Shown: positions 45,667 through 55,874, counted from the stretch's first letter. The stretch: 64,000 nt of DNA from Mycolicibacter algericus DSM 45454 (GCF_002086455.1 NZ_MVHC01000003.1:186001-250000), one strand, 5' to 3'. The notes: generated by a model from the sequence alone, not told the origin. Program-made: numbers and translations.

Positions 45667-47583
45667 ATGGTTGAAGTCGAACGGCACTCCTACGACGTGG
45701 TCGTGATCGGTGCCGGCGGCGCGGGTCTGCGCGCGGTCATCGAAGCCCGCCAGCAGGGCCTGAGCGTGGCGGTGGTGTGCAAGTCGCTGTTCGGCAAGGC
45801 GCACACCGTGATGGCCGAGGGCGGCGCCGCCGCATCGATGGGCAACGTCAACGACAAAGACAACTGGCAGGTGCACTTCGGCGACACCATGCGCGGCGGC
45901 AAGTTCCTCAACAACTGGCGGATGGCCGAACTGCATGCCCGCGAGGCGCCGGAGCGGGTCTGGGAGTTGGAGACCTACGGCGCGTTGTTCGACCGCACCA
46001 AAGACGGGAAGATCAACCAGCGCAACTTCGGTGGCCACACCTATCCGCGATTGGCGCACGTCGGCGACCGCACCGGCCTGGAGATGATCCGCACGCTGCA
46101 GCAGAAGGTCGTCTCGCTGCAGCAGGACGATCACGCCGAGTTCGGCGACTACGAGGCGAAGATCAAGGTCTTTCACGAGTGCACCATCACTGAACTGCTC
46201 AAAGACGATGCCACCGGGGCGATTTCGGGTGCCTTCGGCTACTGGCGCGAATCCGGCAAGTTCATCGTGTTCGAGACGCCCGCGGTGGTGCTGGCCACCG
46301 GCGGGATCGGCAAGTCGTTCAAGGTGACCTCGAACTCCTGGGAGTACACCGGCGACGGACACGCGCTGGCGCTACGGGCCGGCGCGACGTTGATCAATAT
46401 GGAATTCGTGCAGTTCCATCCGACCGGGATGGTGTGGCCGCCCAGTGTGAAGGGGATTCTGGTCACCGAGGGTGTGCGCGGCGACGGCGGGGTGCTCAAG
46501 AACTCCGACGGGACGCGGTTCATGTTCGACTACATCCCACCGGTGTTCAAAGGCCAGTACGCCGAAACCGAGCAAGAAGCCGACCAGTGGCTCAAGGACA
46601 ACGACTCGGCCCGCCGCACCCCCGACCTGCTGCCGCGCGACGAGGTGGCCCGCGCCATCAACTCCGAGGTCAAGGCCGGACGGGGTTCACCCCACGGCGG
46701 GGTGTTCCTCGACATCGCCTCCCGGCTCAAGCCGGAGGAGATCAAGCGCCGACTGCCCTCGATGTACCACCAGTTCATGCAGCTCGCCGAGGTCGACATC
46801 ACCAAGGACGCCATGGAGGTGGGTCCTACCTGCCACTACGTGATGGGCGGTATCGAGGTCGACCCGGACACTGCGGCAGCCGCGGTCCCGGGGCTGTTCG
46901 CCGCCGGGGAATGCGCCGGCGGGATGCACGGGTCCAACCGGCTGGGCGGCAACTCGCTGTCGGATCTGCTGGTCTTCGGCCGCCGTGCCGGTCTGGGCGC
47001 CGCGGAGTACGTGCGGGGGCTGGCCAGTCGGCCGGCGGTTGCACCGGCGGCGTTGGAGGCCGCGGCGAAGCTGGCTCTGGCCCCGCTCGACCGGCCGGGC
47101 GGCGGCGCGGGCGAGAATCCGTACACGCTGCACGCCGAGCTCCAGCAGTCGATGAACGACCTGGTCGGCATCATCCGCAACGCCGGCGAGCTGGAACAGG
47201 CCCTGGCCCGGCTCGAGGAGTTCAAGACCCGGTTCGCGACCGTGGCCGTCGAGGGCGGTCGGCACTACAACCCGGGCTGGCATCTGGCCGTCGACCTGCG
47301 CAACATGCTGCTGGTCAGCGAGTGCGTGGCCAAGGCCGCGCTGCAGCGCACCGAGAGCCGCGGCGGGCACACCCGAGACGACCACCCTGGCATGGACTCG
47401 AATTGGCGCAAGACCCTGCTGGTCTGCCGGGTCGCCAACGACAGCGAGGTGCCCGACATCACGATCACCCCGGAGGCGCAGACCGCGATGCGTGAGGACC
47501 TGCTGGAACTGTTCGAGATCTCCGAGCTGGAGAAGTACTACACCGACGAAGAGCTGGCGCAACACCCGGGACGGAGAGCGTAA
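45667..47583 (+). CDS. sdhA: Succinate dehydrogenase (Sdh1) flavoprotein subunit
   Basis: 638 residues. VVIGAGGAGLRAVIEARQQG is the FAD dinucleotide motif, and KAHTVMAEGGAAASMG carries the His expected to bind FAD covalently. Catalytic/substrate regions: VQFHPTGM, EGVRGDGGVLKNSDG, and AAGECAGGMHGSNRLGGNSL. It oxidises succinate to fumarate. It corresponds to Rv0248c. Its TAA stop overlaps the ATG of the FeS subunit gene (TAATG), giving translational coupling. Confidence 0.95.
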   Translation: MVEVERHSYDVVVIGAGGAGLRAVIEARQQGLSVAVVCKSLFGKAHTVMAEGGAAASMGNVNDKDNWQVHFGDTMRGGKFLNNWRMAELHAREAPERVWELETYGALFDRTKDGKINQRNFGGHTYPRLAHVGDRTGLEMIRTLQQKVVSLQQDDHAEFGDYEAKIKVFHECTITELLKDDATGAISGAFGYWRESGKFIVFETPAVVLATGGIGKSFKVTSNSWEYTGDGHALALRAGATLINMEFVQFHPTGMVWPPSVKGILVTEGVRGDGGVLKNSDGTRFMFDYIPPVFKGQYAETEQEADQWLKDNDSARRTPDLLPRDEVARAINSEVKAGRGSPHGGVFLDIASRLKPEEIKRRLPSMYHQFMQLAEVDITKDAMEVGPTCHYVMGGIEVDPDTAAAAVPGLFAAGECAGGMHGSNRLGGNSLSDLLVFGRRAGLGAAEYVRGLASRPAVAPAALEAAAKLALAPLDRPGGGAGENPYTLHAELQQSMNDLVGIIRNAGELEQALARLEEFKTRFATVAVEGGRHYNPGWHLAVDLRNMLLVSECVAKAALQRTESRGGHTRDDHPGMDSNWRKTLLVCRVANDSEVPDITITPEAQTAMREDLLELFEISELEKYYTDEELAQHPGRRA

Positions 47584-48338
47584 TGACACATATCGCCCAG
47601 CTACGGGTATGGCGCGGCGACATCGACGGTGGTGGGCTGCAGGACTTCGAGGTCGAGGTCAACGAGGGTGAGGTGGTCCTCGACGTCATCCATCGGTTGC
47701 AGGCGACCCAGACACCCGACTTGGCGGTGCGCTGGAACTGCAAGGCCGGCAAGTGCGGCTCGTGTTCGGCGGAGATCAACGGCTTCCCCCGACTGTTGTG
47801 CATGACACGGATGTCGATGTTCTCCCCGGATGAGACCATCACGGTGACGCCGGTGCGGACCTTCCCGGTGATTCGCGACCTGGTCACCGACGTCTCCTTC
47901 AACTACGAGAAGGCCCGCGAGATGCCGTCCTTCAAGCCGCCGGCGAATCTCAAACCCGGCGAGTACCGGATGCAGCAGGTCGACGTCGAGCGGTCCCAAG
48001 AGTTCCGCAAGTGCATCGAATGCTTCCTGTGCCAGAACGTCTGCCACGTCATCCGGGACCATGAGGAGAACAAGCCGAACTTCGCCGGCCCGCGGATGTT
48101 CATCCGGCTGGCCGAGTTGGAGATGCACCCACTGGACACCGCCGACCGGCGTCAGTTGGCTCAGGACGAGGCCGGTCTCGGGTTGTGCAACATCACCAAG
48201 TGCTGCACCGAGGTCTGCCCGGAACACATCACGATCACCGACAACGCCATCATCCCGATGAAGGAGCGGGTGGCCGGAGATCGCTACGACCCGATCGTCT
48301 GGCTCGGCCGAAAGATCTTCCGCCGCAAGCCTGACTGA
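47583..48338 (+). CDS. sdhB: Succinate dehydrogenase (Sdh1) iron-sulfur subunit
   Basis: 251 residues. The [2Fe-2S] ligands are in RWNCKAGKCGSCSAEIN with a distal LLC, and the [4Fe-4S]/[3Fe-4S] ligands in CIECFLCQNVCHV and CNITKCCTEVCPEHI. This is the standard SdhB/FrdB layout carrying electrons from FAD to the membrane. It corresponds to Rv0247c. An aldo/keto reductase gene begins three bases after its stop. Confidence 0.95.
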   Translation: MTHIAQLRVWRGDIDGGGLQDFEVEVNEGEVVLDVIHRLQATQTPDLAVRWNCKAGKCGSCSAEINGFPRLLCMTRMSMFSPDETITVTPVRTFPVIRDLVTDVSFNYEKAREMPSFKPPANLKPGEYRMQQVDVERSQEFRKCIECFLCQNVCHVIRDHEENKPNFAGPRMFIRLAELEMHPLDTADRRQLAQDEAGLGLCNITKCCTEVCPEHITITDNAIIPMKERVAGDRYDPIVWLGRKIFRRKPD

Positions 48339-48341
48339 CCC

Positions 48342-49337
48342 GTGAAGACCACCACGCTGGGACGAAGCGGTCTGCAGGTTTCGCGCCTGGCGCTGGGAAC
48401 CTGGGAGTTCAGCGGGGCGTGGGGCGAAGTCCGTGAGGACAACGCGATCGCAATCGTCCGCCGGGCTCGCGAGCTGGGGTTCAACTTCTTCGACACCGCC
48501 CACGAGTACGGATTCGGAACCGCTGAGCGCATTCTCGGCACCGCATTGCGCCACGATCTCGACCATGCCCGTGACGAGGTGGTGATCGCGACCAAGGGCG
48601 GACTGCGGGAGACCGACGACGGTCCGGTCCGCGACGCCCGGCCCGAATGGCTCCGCCACGACGTCGACACCAGCCTGGCCGCGTTGGGCATCGATCACAT
48701 CGACCTGTATCAGGTGCATTGGCCCGACCCGAGCGTGCCTGCCGCCGAAACCGCCGGCGCGCTGGCCGAATTGGTCGCGGCGGGCAAGATCCGCCACGTC
48801 GGGGTGTCGAATTACGACGTCGATCAGATCGCGCAGTTCTCGGCGACCCTTCCGGTGGAAACGGTCCAGCCGCCGTTCAACATGCTGCGCCGCGACCTGC
48901 AGGACAGCTTGTTGCCCTACTGCCGCGACAACGACATCGGCGTGCTGGTCTACGGGGCGCTGGCGCACGGTCTGCTGACCGGAACCATCACCGCCGAGAG
49001 CAGGTTCGACGACGACGACTGGCGCGCCCGCAGCGGAATCTTCAGCGGCGAGGGGTTCGCACGGAATCTGAAAGTAGTTGAGGGACTTCGCTCGCTGGCC
49101 GCGGACCTGGGTGTCACGCTGAGCCAGCTAGCGCTCGCCTGGGCACTGGCGCAACCGGGGGTGCACGTCGCGATCGTCGGCGCCCAGCACGTCGGCTACC
49201 TGCAGGACAGCGCCGCCGCGGTGCACCTGGAGCTGAGGCCCGATGATCTGGCCGACATCGCCGAGATCCTGGCCCCAGCGGCACCGCTGAGCGGGCCCTA
49301 CCCGGAGATGTGGAAGGAATTCCGGCCCCGCCCTTAG
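48342..49337 (+). CDS. Aldo/keto reductase appended to the sdh operon
   Basis: 331 residues from a GTG three bases after the sdhB stop, so it is cotranscribed with Sdh1. AKR hallmarks: LGRSGLQVSRLALGTWEFSG, FNFFDTAHEYGFGTAERILG (catalytic Asp/Tyr), ATKGGLRE (Lys) and HIDLYQVHWPDP (His), with a C-terminal NADPH-binding region IVGAQHVGYLQDSA. It is of the large Tas/YajO-like group. Substrate unknown. In M. tuberculosis the position after Rv0247c is taken by a different gene (Rv0246) as I recall, so this is a local replacement. Its stop overlaps that of the convergent reductase. Confidence 0.88.
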   Translation: MKTTTLGRSGLQVSRLALGTWEFSGAWGEVREDNAIAIVRRARELGFNFFDTAHEYGFGTAERILGTALRHDLDHARDEVVIATKGGLRETDDGPVRDARPEWLRHDVDTSLAALGIDHIDLYQVHWPDPSVPAAETAGALAELVAAGKIRHVGVSNYDVDQIAQFSATLPVETVQPPFNMLRRDLQDSLLPYCRDNDIGVLVYGALAHGLLTGTITAESRFDDDDWRARSGIFSGEGFARNLKVVEGLRSLAADLGVTLSQLALAWALAQPGVHVAIVGAQHVGYLQDSAAAVHLELRPDDLADIAEILAPAAPLSGPYPEMWKEFRPRP

Positions 49338-50245
49338 GTGCCCAGGAACGTCATCGGGTGGTGGTGAATCCGGGTTCCGTTGTGCAGCCCGTTGAGCAGT
49401 GCCATGTCGTCGTCGCTCAACTCGAAGTCGAAGACGTCGAAGTTCTCCGCGATCCGGTGTGGCCTCGACGAGCGCGGGGTGACCACATTACCCAGCTGCA
49501 GACTCCAGCGGATGAGCACCTGCGCCGGCGACCGGTCGTGCTTGGCGCCGATCGCCTTCACCGTCGGATTGTCGATCACCCGCACGATGATGTGGCGCTC
49601 GCCGAAGCCCAACGGGCTGTGCGCCTCGGTGACGATGCGCTGCTCGGCGTGAAACCGGCGCAGCCGCTCCTGATTGAACAGCGGGTGCAGTTCGACCTGG
49701 TTGAGTGCGGGCGCCACCGAGGTCTCGTCGATGAGCTCGGTGAGCAAGTCCTCGGTGAAGTTGCAGACGCCGATCGAGCGGACCAGGCCCTGTTCGCGGG
49801 CGTGGATCATGGCCTGCCAGCTGTCGAGGTACTTGCCCACCTTCGGAGCCGGCCAGTGGATCAGATACATGTCCAGGTAGTCCAGGCCGAGCCGGTCGAT
49901 GCTCTCGCGGCAGGCGTCCAGGGTGCTGGCGTACCCCTGTCGGGAGGTGCCCAGCTTGGTGGTGACGAACAGTTCGGAACGCGGGACCCCGGACGCCTTG
50001 ATGGCGCGGCCCACCACGGCCTCGTTGCCGTAGGAGGCCGCGGTGTCGATCAGCCGGCAGCCGCTCTCCAGAGCGGCCAGAATCGAAGCCTCGGTCTGCT
50101 CATCGGACAGCTTCGCCACCCCGAGTCCCAAGACGGGCATGGTCACGTTGTCGTTGAGGGCGGTATGGGGAATCGAATACGCATTCGTCCCGGCCGTGGC
50201 GGACGCGGCGGTATCCACCGCGAATGAAGCAAAAGAAATCGTCAT
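49334..50245 (-). CDS. Aldo/keto reductase, AKR5-like
   Basis: 303 residues. Catalytic tetrad regions: CRLIDTAASYGNEAVVGRAI (Asp, Tyr), FVTTKLGTS (Lys), YLDMYLIHWPAPKVGKY (His), and the cofactor loop VLIRWSLQLGNVVTPRSSRP. The N-terminal ~25 residues (MTISFASFAVDTAASATAG) are an extension relative to typical family members. It resembles 2,5-diketogluconate-reductase-like AKRs such as Rv2971. It belongs to a different subgroup from the convergent neighbour at 48342, so the pair is not a recent duplication. Substrate unknown. Confidence 0.88.
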   Translation of the reverse strand: MTISFASFAVDTAASATAGTNAYSIPHTALNDNVTMPVLGLGVAKLSDEQTEASILAALESGCRLIDTAASYGNEAVVGRAIKASGVPRSELFVTTKLGTSRQGYASTLDACRESIDRLGLDYLDMYLIHWPAPKVGKYLDSWQAMIHAREQGLVRSIGVCNFTEDLLTELIDETSVAPALNQVELHPLFNQERLRRFHAEQRIVTEAHSPLGFGERHIIVRVIDNPTVKAIGAKHDRSPAQVLIRWSLQLGNVVTPRSSRPHRIAENFDVFDFELSDDDMALLNGLHNGTRIHHHPMTFLGT

Positions 50246-50506
50246 CTTTTCGACCTATACATTCGGTTACTTTGCATCTCTAGTTACGTTTCCAGCACGC
50301 GATACTGCCGCTCGTCGCGGCACCAAACCTCCTGGGCTTTGACAGCAGATGATGCGCTTATCCAGCGATACCGCGTCGATGCGGTTCGGGAGCACGGGCG
50401 CATCCGCACGATCCGTTATACCGACGTGATCAAACCGCGGTCAACCCGTGATAGGCAATAAATGGGTTCTGGCGTGAATTTCATCACGATTCCGGGGCGG
50501 GTGTGA

Positions 50507-51376
50507 CTATTGCGGGATCGCGGCGAAACCACCCTCTCGCCGCAGCGTCGCAATGAATTCGTCGGCGATGCCGGGTGCCGCGGCGATGATGACATCGCCC
50601 CCGTCGGGCTCCGGACCCGGCAACACCACCCGGGCGCCCGCCTCGGCCGCGATCAACGATCCCGCCGCGTGGTCCCACAGCTTGATCCCGTGCTCGTAAT
50701 ACACGTCCAGCCGTCCCGCGGCAACCATGCACAGATCCAGCGCCGCCGAGCCGATCCGCCGCACGTCGCGCACCGCCGGTAGCAACCGGGCCAGCAACAC
50801 CGCCTGCGCGGCCCGGCGGTTGGGCGAGTACCCGAAGCCGGTCCCGAGCAGTGCCACGGACAGTTCGGCGACCTCGGTGCAACGCAGCGCAGCGGTGCCC
50901 GTCCGATCGGTGACCTGTGCACCCAGCCGGGCACCGGCCGAATAGATCCGGTCACCGACCACGTCCGCGACCGCGCCGGCCACTGACACGCCGCCGACCT
51001 GCGCCGCCACCGAGACCGCGTAGGCCGGTACGCCGTACATGAAGTTGACAGTGCCGTCGATCGGGTCGACGACCCAGGTGACCGCACCGGGGTCGCGCCC
51101 GGAGACGTCGCCGGAACCGCCGCCTTCCTCTCCCAGCACCGCATCGCCGGGCCGCAGCCGGGCCAGCCGGTCCCGGATGAACCGCTCGGTCTCGGTGTCG
51201 ACCACCGTCACCGGATCGGTCGGACTGCTCTTCGTCTGCACCAGGCCGTGGACCGAATCGGCGGTCTGCGCGCCGAATACCTCGGCGCGGCGGCGCCGCA
51301 CGAACGCCGCCGCCTCGCCCACCAGCGTCTCGGCCATGGACCTCAATTGCCCGGGGTCACTACTGGGATTCGCCAT
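50507..51376 (-). CDS. suhB: Inositol-1-monophosphatase family protein (SuhB-like)
   Basis: 289 residues from ATG 51376, the length of mycobacterial SuhB (290). Motifs: LGEEGGGSGD, WVVDPIDGTVNFMYGVPAYA (Mg-binding DPIDGT) and YYEHGIKLWDHAAGSLIAAE (WDxAAG). The start LRSMAETLVGEAAAFVRRRR also fits SuhB. It hydrolyses inositol-1-phosphate and related compounds. In M. tuberculosis suhB lies elsewhere (Rv2701c), so this is either a relocated or additional copy. It lies 64 bases downstream of the flavin reductase gene on the same strand. Confidence 0.88.
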   Translation of the reverse strand: MANPSSDPGQLRSMAETLVGEAAAFVRRRRAEVFGAQTADSVHGLVQTKSSPTDPVTVVDTETERFIRDRLARLRPGDAVLGEEGGGSGDVSGRDPGAVTWVVDPIDGTVNFMYGVPAYAVSVAAQVGGVSVAGAVADVVGDRIYSAGARLGAQVTDRTGTAALRCTEVAELSVALLGTGFGYSPNRRAAQAVLLARLLPAVRDVRRIGSAALDLCMVAAGRLDVYYEHGIKLWDHAAGSLIAAEAGARVVLPGPEPDGGDVIIAAAPGIADEFIATLRREGGFAAIPQ

Positions 51377-51440
51377 CTGCCCATAGCAACACATCTGCGG
51401 TGGCCGTCGCACCTTCGGCGAGGCCGCGCCGCAGCGGCAA

Positions 51441-51980
<540 letters not shown>

Positions 51981-52086
51981 CTACCCGCCGCGTCGCCGCC
52001 GTGGCGGATCGGCCGCGGCGGAGCGGGCTGACCAGGTGAGACCAACTGGTTGGTTAGTTAGCTAAGAGGATGTAGCTCACACTGGC

Positions 52087-52114
52087 TTGCGCTGTGCTTC
52101 CCAGGGGGTATATT
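52087..52114 (+). promoter_or_regulatory. Candidate promoter of fadE5
   Basis: TTGCGC (52087-52092) and TATATT (52109-52114) are separated by 16 bases, a plausible -35/-10 pair. The palindrome at 52124-52139 would then cover the transcription start, the normal place for repression. Confidence 0.5.
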
Positions 52115-52123
52115 TCAGGGCAC

Positions 52124-52139
52124 GTTACTGGTGGGTAAC
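52124..52139. promoter_or_regulatory. TTAC-N6-GTAA palindrome before fadE5
   Basis: GTTAC-TGGTGG-GTAAC is a perfect 5-bp inverted repeat with 6-base spacing just downstream of the likely -10. The same core occurs at 57461-57476 and 60960-60975. This copy alone also satisfies the GlnR consensus, so a second reading is possible. Confidence 0.65.
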
Positions 52140-52187
52140 TTAAGCCCGAGTACCCAACCACAGGTGGCATTCCATGAGGAGGAAGCT

Positions 52188-54032
52188 GTGAGCCACTACA
52201 AGAGCAATGTCCGTGACCAGGTATTCAACCTGTTCGAGGTCTTCGGCCTGGACCAGGTCTTCGGCCAGGGCGAATACGCCGACCTGGACGTCGACACCGC
52301 TACGGAGATGCTCGGCGAGATGGTCCGGCTGGCTGAGGGCCCGATTGCTGACTCCTTCGTCGACGGCGACCGCAACCCGCCGGTGTTCGACCCGGCCACC
52401 CACACGGTGACGCTGCCCGAGTCGTTCAAGAAGTCGGTGCGCGCCACGCTGGAGGCCGGCTGGGACAGGGCCGGCATCGACGAACAGCTTGGCGGCATGC
52501 CGATGCCCAAGGCACTGATGTGGGCGCTGCACGAACACATCCTCGGCGCCAACCCGGCGGTGTGGATGTACGCCGGCGGTGCCGGCTTCGCCAACATCTT
52601 CTTCCACGTGGCCACCGAAGAGCAGAAGAAGTGGGCCGTCATCGCCGCCGAGCGCGGCTGGGGCTCGACCATGGTGCTCACCGAGCCCGATGCCGGCTCG
52701 GATGTCGGCGCCGGCCGCACCAAGGCCGTCCAGCAGGCGGACGGCTCCTGGCACATCGACGGCGTCAAGCGGTTCATCACCTCCGCTGACTCCGACGACC
52801 TGTTCGAGAACATCTTCCACCTGGTACTGGCCCGGCCCGAGGGCGCCAAGCCCGGTACCAAAGGCCTGTCGCTGTTCTTCGTGCCGAAGTTCCTGTTCGA
52901 CTTCGAGACCGGGGAACTCGGCGAGCGCAATGGTGTGTTCGTCACCAACGTCGAGCACAAGATGGGACTGAAGGTCTCGGCCACCTGTGAGCTCACGTTC
53001 GGCCAGCACGGCGTGCCGGCCAAGGGCTGGCTGGTCGGCGAGGTGCACAACGGCATCGCGCAGATGTTCGACGTGATCGAACAGGCCCGGATGATGGTCG
53101 GCACCAAAGCCATCGCCACACTGTCCACCGGCTACCTCAACGCGCTGGAGTACGCCAAGGAGCGGGTGCAGGGCGCCGATCTGACCCAGATGACCGACAA
53201 GTCCGCGCCGCGGGTGACCATCACCCACCACCCGGACGTGCGCCGGTCGCTGATGACCCAGAAGGCCTACGCCGAGGGGCTGCGGGCGCTGTACCTCTAC
53301 ACCTCGACCTACCAGGACGCCGCCGTCGCCGAGAAGCTGCACGGCGTTGAGCCCGATCTCGCCGTCCGCATCAACGACCTGATGCTGCCGATCGTCAAGG
53401 GTGTCGGCTCCGAGCAGGCTTATGCCAAGCTCACCGAGAGTCTGCAGACGCTCGGCGGCTCGGGCTTCCTGCAGGACTACCCGATCGAGCAGTACATCCG
53501 TGACGCCAAGATCGACTCGCTGTATGAGGGCACCACGGCGATTCAGGCGCAGGACTTCTTCTTCCGCAAGATCATCCGGGACAAGGGCCAGGCCCTGGCA
53601 CACGTCGCGGGCGAGATCGAGGCGTTCATCGCCAACGAGTCCGGCAACGGCCGGCTCAAGGCGGAGCGTGAGCTGCTGGCCACCGCGCTGGCCGATGTGC
53701 AGGGCATGGCCGCGACGCTGACCGGCTACCTGATGGCCGCGCAGGAGGACATCGCCAGCATCTACAAGGTGGGGCTGGGCTCGGTGCGCTTCCTGATGAG
53801 CGTCGGCGACCTGATGATCGGGTGGTTGCTGGCCCGCCAGGCCGCGGTGGCCGTCGAGGCCCTGGACGCTGCCGCCGGCGATATTTCAGCCGCTGACCGG
53901 GCGTTCTACGAGGGCAAGATCGCGGTGGCATCGTTCTTCACCAAGAACTTCTTGCCGCTGCTGACCAGCACTCGCTCGGTGATCGACGCCATCGACAACG
54001 ACATCATGGAGCTCGACGAAGCGGCGTTCTAG
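52188..54032 (+). CDS. fadE5: Acyl-CoA dehydrogenase FadE5
   Basis: 614 residues from GTG 52188, which follows GAGGAGGAAG; M. tuberculosis FadE5 (Rv0244c) has 611. Features: [76 protein letters not shown] and the catalytic Glu in [19 protein letters not shown]. The C-terminal ~120 residues form the extra domain of this large-chain class. It oxidises medium/long acyl-CoAs in beta-oxidation. It sits in a lipid cluster with fadA2, fabG4 and htdX. Confidence 0.94.
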   Translation: MSHYKSNVRDQVFNLFEVFGLDQVFGQGEYADLDVDTATEMLGEMVRLAEGPIADSFVDGDRNPPVFDPATHTVTLPESFKKSVRATLEAGWDRAGIDEQLGGMPMPKALMWALHEHILGANPAVWMYAGGAGFANIFFHVATEEQKKWAVIAAERGWGSTMVLTEPDAGSDVGAGRTKAVQQADGSWHIDGVKRFITSADSDDLFENIFHLVLARPEGAKPGTKGLSLFFVPKFLFDFETGELGERNGVFVTNVEHKMGLKVSATCELTFGQHGVPAKGWLVGEVHNGIAQMFDVIEQARMMVGTKAIATLSTGYLNALEYAKERVQGADLTQMTDKSAPRVTITHHPDVRRSLMTQKAYAEGLRALYLYTSTYQDAAVAEKLHGVEPDLAVRINDLMLPIVKGVGSEQAYAKLTESLQTLGGSGFLQDYPIEQYIRDAKIDSLYEGTTAIQAQDFFFRKIIRDKGQALAHVAGEIEAFIANESGNGRLKAERELLATALADVQGMAATLTGYLMAAQEDIASIYKVGLGSVRFLMSVGDLMIGWLLARQAAVAVEALDAAAGDISAADRAFYEGKIAVASFFTKNFLPLLTSTRSVIDAIDNDIMELDEAAF

Positions 54033-54056
54033 AACGCCGCGGCAACACAGGCCGCG

Positions 54057-54090
54057 CAGGCCCCCGAGGCGATCCCTCGGGGGCCTGTTG
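54057..54090 (+). terminator. Intrinsic terminator after fadE5
   Basis: CAGGCCCCCGAGG (54057-54069) pairs perfectly with 54075-54087 around a 5-base loop, a 13-bp GC-rich stem, followed by TTG. It lies 25 bases after the fadE5 stop. Confidence 0.8.
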
Positions 54091-54156
54091 CATTGGCGGG
54101 CCCAGACGGGCGAGCAGACGCGTGTCCTGATCTGTGGGACGTGTGGCGTAGACGCC

Positions 54157-55149
54157 ATGGGTTCTACGACTGACACTGATGGCGTGACCCGCAACGTCGT
54201 CGTCCTCGGCTACCCCGGCGTCCAGGCGCTGGACGTGTTCGGTCCGTCGGAGGTGTTCGCCGCCGCGTCGCTGGCACTGCTGGGCGAGGGTCGCGCCGAC
54301 CGGTACGCCGTCAGCGTGGCAAGCGTCGACGGTACGGCGATCGCCACCAGCAGCGGACCAGCCATCGCCACGACCGCGCTGCCCGAGCCCACATCGGGTC
54401 TCGACACGGTGGTGCTGCCCGGCGGCGCGGGTGTCGACGCGGCGCGGGCCGACCCGGCGACCGTGGCGTGGATCCGCACCGCCGCCGCCCATTGCCGACG
54501 GGTGGTCAGCGTGTGCACCGGCGCGTTCCTGGCCGCGCAGGCGGGCCTGCTGAACGACTGCCGCGCGACCACGCACTGGGCGTTCGCCGACGCCCTGGCG
54601 CACGAATTCCCAGCGGTCACCGTCGATCCCGAACCCATCTTCGTGCGCAGCTCAGCGTCGGTGTGGACCGCGGCCGGGGTCACCGCCGGAATCGATCTGG
54701 CGTTGGCGCTGATCGAAGAGGATCACGGAACCGAGGTGGCCCAAACGGTGGCCCGCTGGCTGGTGATCTACCTGCGCAGACCCGGCGGGCAGTCTCAGTT
54801 CGCGGCGCCGGCCTGGCTGCCACGGGCCCGCCGCGCGCCGATCCGCGACGTGCAAGAGCTGATCGAGTCCGAACCCGTTGGGCCGCACCGGATTCCCGAA
54901 CTCGCCGCCCGCGCTGCCATGAGCCCCCGACACTTCACCCGGGTGTTCACCGACGAGGTCGGAATCGCGCCCGGCGCCTATGTGGAACAAGTGCGCACCG
55001 AGGCAGCACGCCGACAACTCGAGGAAACCGACGACACCGTCGTCGCGATAGCGGGCCGCTGCGGCTTCGGCACCGCAGAAACCCTGCGCCGCACCTTCAT
55101 CCGCCGGCTCGGCATCTCACCGGACCACTACCGCAAGACCTTCGCCTGA
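54157..55149 (+). CDS. GlxA-type AraC regulator with DJ-1/PfpI domain
   Basis: 330 residues from ATG 54157. The first ~190 residues are a DJ-1/PfpI (GATase1-like) domain: NVVVLGYPGVQALDVFGPSE, VVLPGGAGVDAA, and the nucleophile-elbow region SVCTGAFLAAQAGLLNDCRA. The last ~100 are an AraC HTH pair: IPELAARAAMSPRHFTRVFT and AIAGRCGFGTAETLRRTFIR. Such regulators sense small metabolites. The next gene, a DJ-1 domain enzyme, starts 11 bases after its stop and is the obvious target. A TGGCGT-AG-ACGCCA palindrome touches the start codon (54144-54157) and may be the autoregulatory site. Confidence 0.9.
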   Translation: MGSTTDTDGVTRNVVVLGYPGVQALDVFGPSEVFAAASLALLGEGRADRYAVSVASVDGTAIATSSGPAIATTALPEPTSGLDTVVLPGGAGVDAARADPATVAWIRTAAAHCRRVVSVCTGAFLAAQAGLLNDCRATTHWAFADALAHEFPAVTVDPEPIFVRSSASVWTAAGVTAGIDLALALIEEDHGTEVAQTVARWLVIYLRRPGGQSQFAAPAWLPRARRAPIRDVQELIESEPVGPHRIPELAARAAMSPRHFTRVFTDEVGIAPGAYVEQVRTEAARRQLEETDDTVVAIAGRCGFGTAETLRRTFIRRLGISPDHYRKTFA

Positions 55150-55160
55150 GAGGAACACCC

Positions 55161-55874
55161 ATGCAGATCGCCATCGTGTTGTATCCCGGCTTCACGGCAC
55201 TGGACTTCATCGGACCCTATGAGGTGTTGCGCTGGCTGCCCGATGCCCGGGTGCGGTTTCTGTGGCACGAGCCCGGGCCGATCACCGCCGACTCCGGCGT
55301 GCTCGTCGTCGCGGCCACCCATTCGTTCGACGAAACCCCCTCCCCCGACGTCATTCTGGTACCCGGCGGCATGACTACCACCGAACACGCCCGCGACGAG
55401 AAGCTGCTGGCGTGGGTGCGGCGCGCACATTCCACGGCCACCTGGACGGCATCGGTGTGCTCCGGGTCGATCATCCTGGCGGCCGCCGGGCTGCTCTCCG
55501 GCAAGCGAGCCACCTCCCACTGGATGGCGCTGCCCGCCCTCAAGGCGTTCGGGGTCACCACGATCGCAGACGAACGCATCGTGGTCTCCGGCGACATCGT
55601 CACCTGTGCGGGAGTCTCGGCCGGCATCGACCTCGGACTGTGGCTGGCCGGACGGATCGGCGGCGAGCACCGCGCGAAGGTCATCCAGCTGTCGCTGGAA
55701 TACGACCCGCAGCCGCCGTTCGACTCCGGGCACATGTCGAAGGCGTCGGCGAAGACCAAGGCCGCGGCGAGCGCGCTGATGGCCAAGGATCTGGCGACAC
55801 CGAGCCAGCTGAAAGCCGGAGCACTACTGCTGTGGGACCGGGCGATCGGCGCGGCCCGAAGCCGGCGCGGTTAG
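55161..55874 (+). CDS. DJ-1/PfpI family protein (isonitrile hydratase-like)
   Basis: 237 residues from ATG 55161 with GAGAGGAA upstream; a longer frame exists but overlaps the GlxA gene. QIAIVLYPGFTALDFIGPYE starts the fold, VILVPGGMTTTEH and TASVCSGSIILAAAGLLSGK (nucleophilic Cys) follow, then GVSAGIDLGLWLAGRIGG. The pattern is that of isonitrile hydratase / ThiJ-like proteins. It is in an operon with a GlxA-type regulator having the same domain, an arrangement seen elsewhere in actinobacteria. The substrate is unknown. Confidence 0.87.
   Translation: MQIAIVLYPGFTALDFIGPYEVLRWLPDARVRFLWHEPGPITADSGVLVVAATHSFDETPSPDVILVPGGMTTTEHARDEKLLAWVRRAHSTATWTASVCSGSIILAAAGLLSGKRATSHWMALPALKAFGVTTIADERIVVSGDIVTCAGVSAGIDLGLWLAGRIGGEHRAKVIQLSLEYDPQPPFDSGHMSKASAKTKAAASALMAKDLATPSQLKAGALLLWDRAIGAARSRRG

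Noticed and set aside
44887..46362. Minus-strand frame of 491 codons opposite the Sdh1 anchor and flavoprotein genes
   Set aside because: Composition typical of antisense shadow; no motif; the plus-strand genes are unmistakable.
47601..48968. Minus-strand frame of 455 codons opposite sdhB and the aldo/keto reductase
   Set aside because: Antisense to cysteine-cluster and AKR motifs that are clearly conserved on the plus strand.
52140..53603. Minus-strand frame of 487 codons opposite fadE5
   Set aside because: Shadow of fadE5 codon usage; no recognisable protein features.
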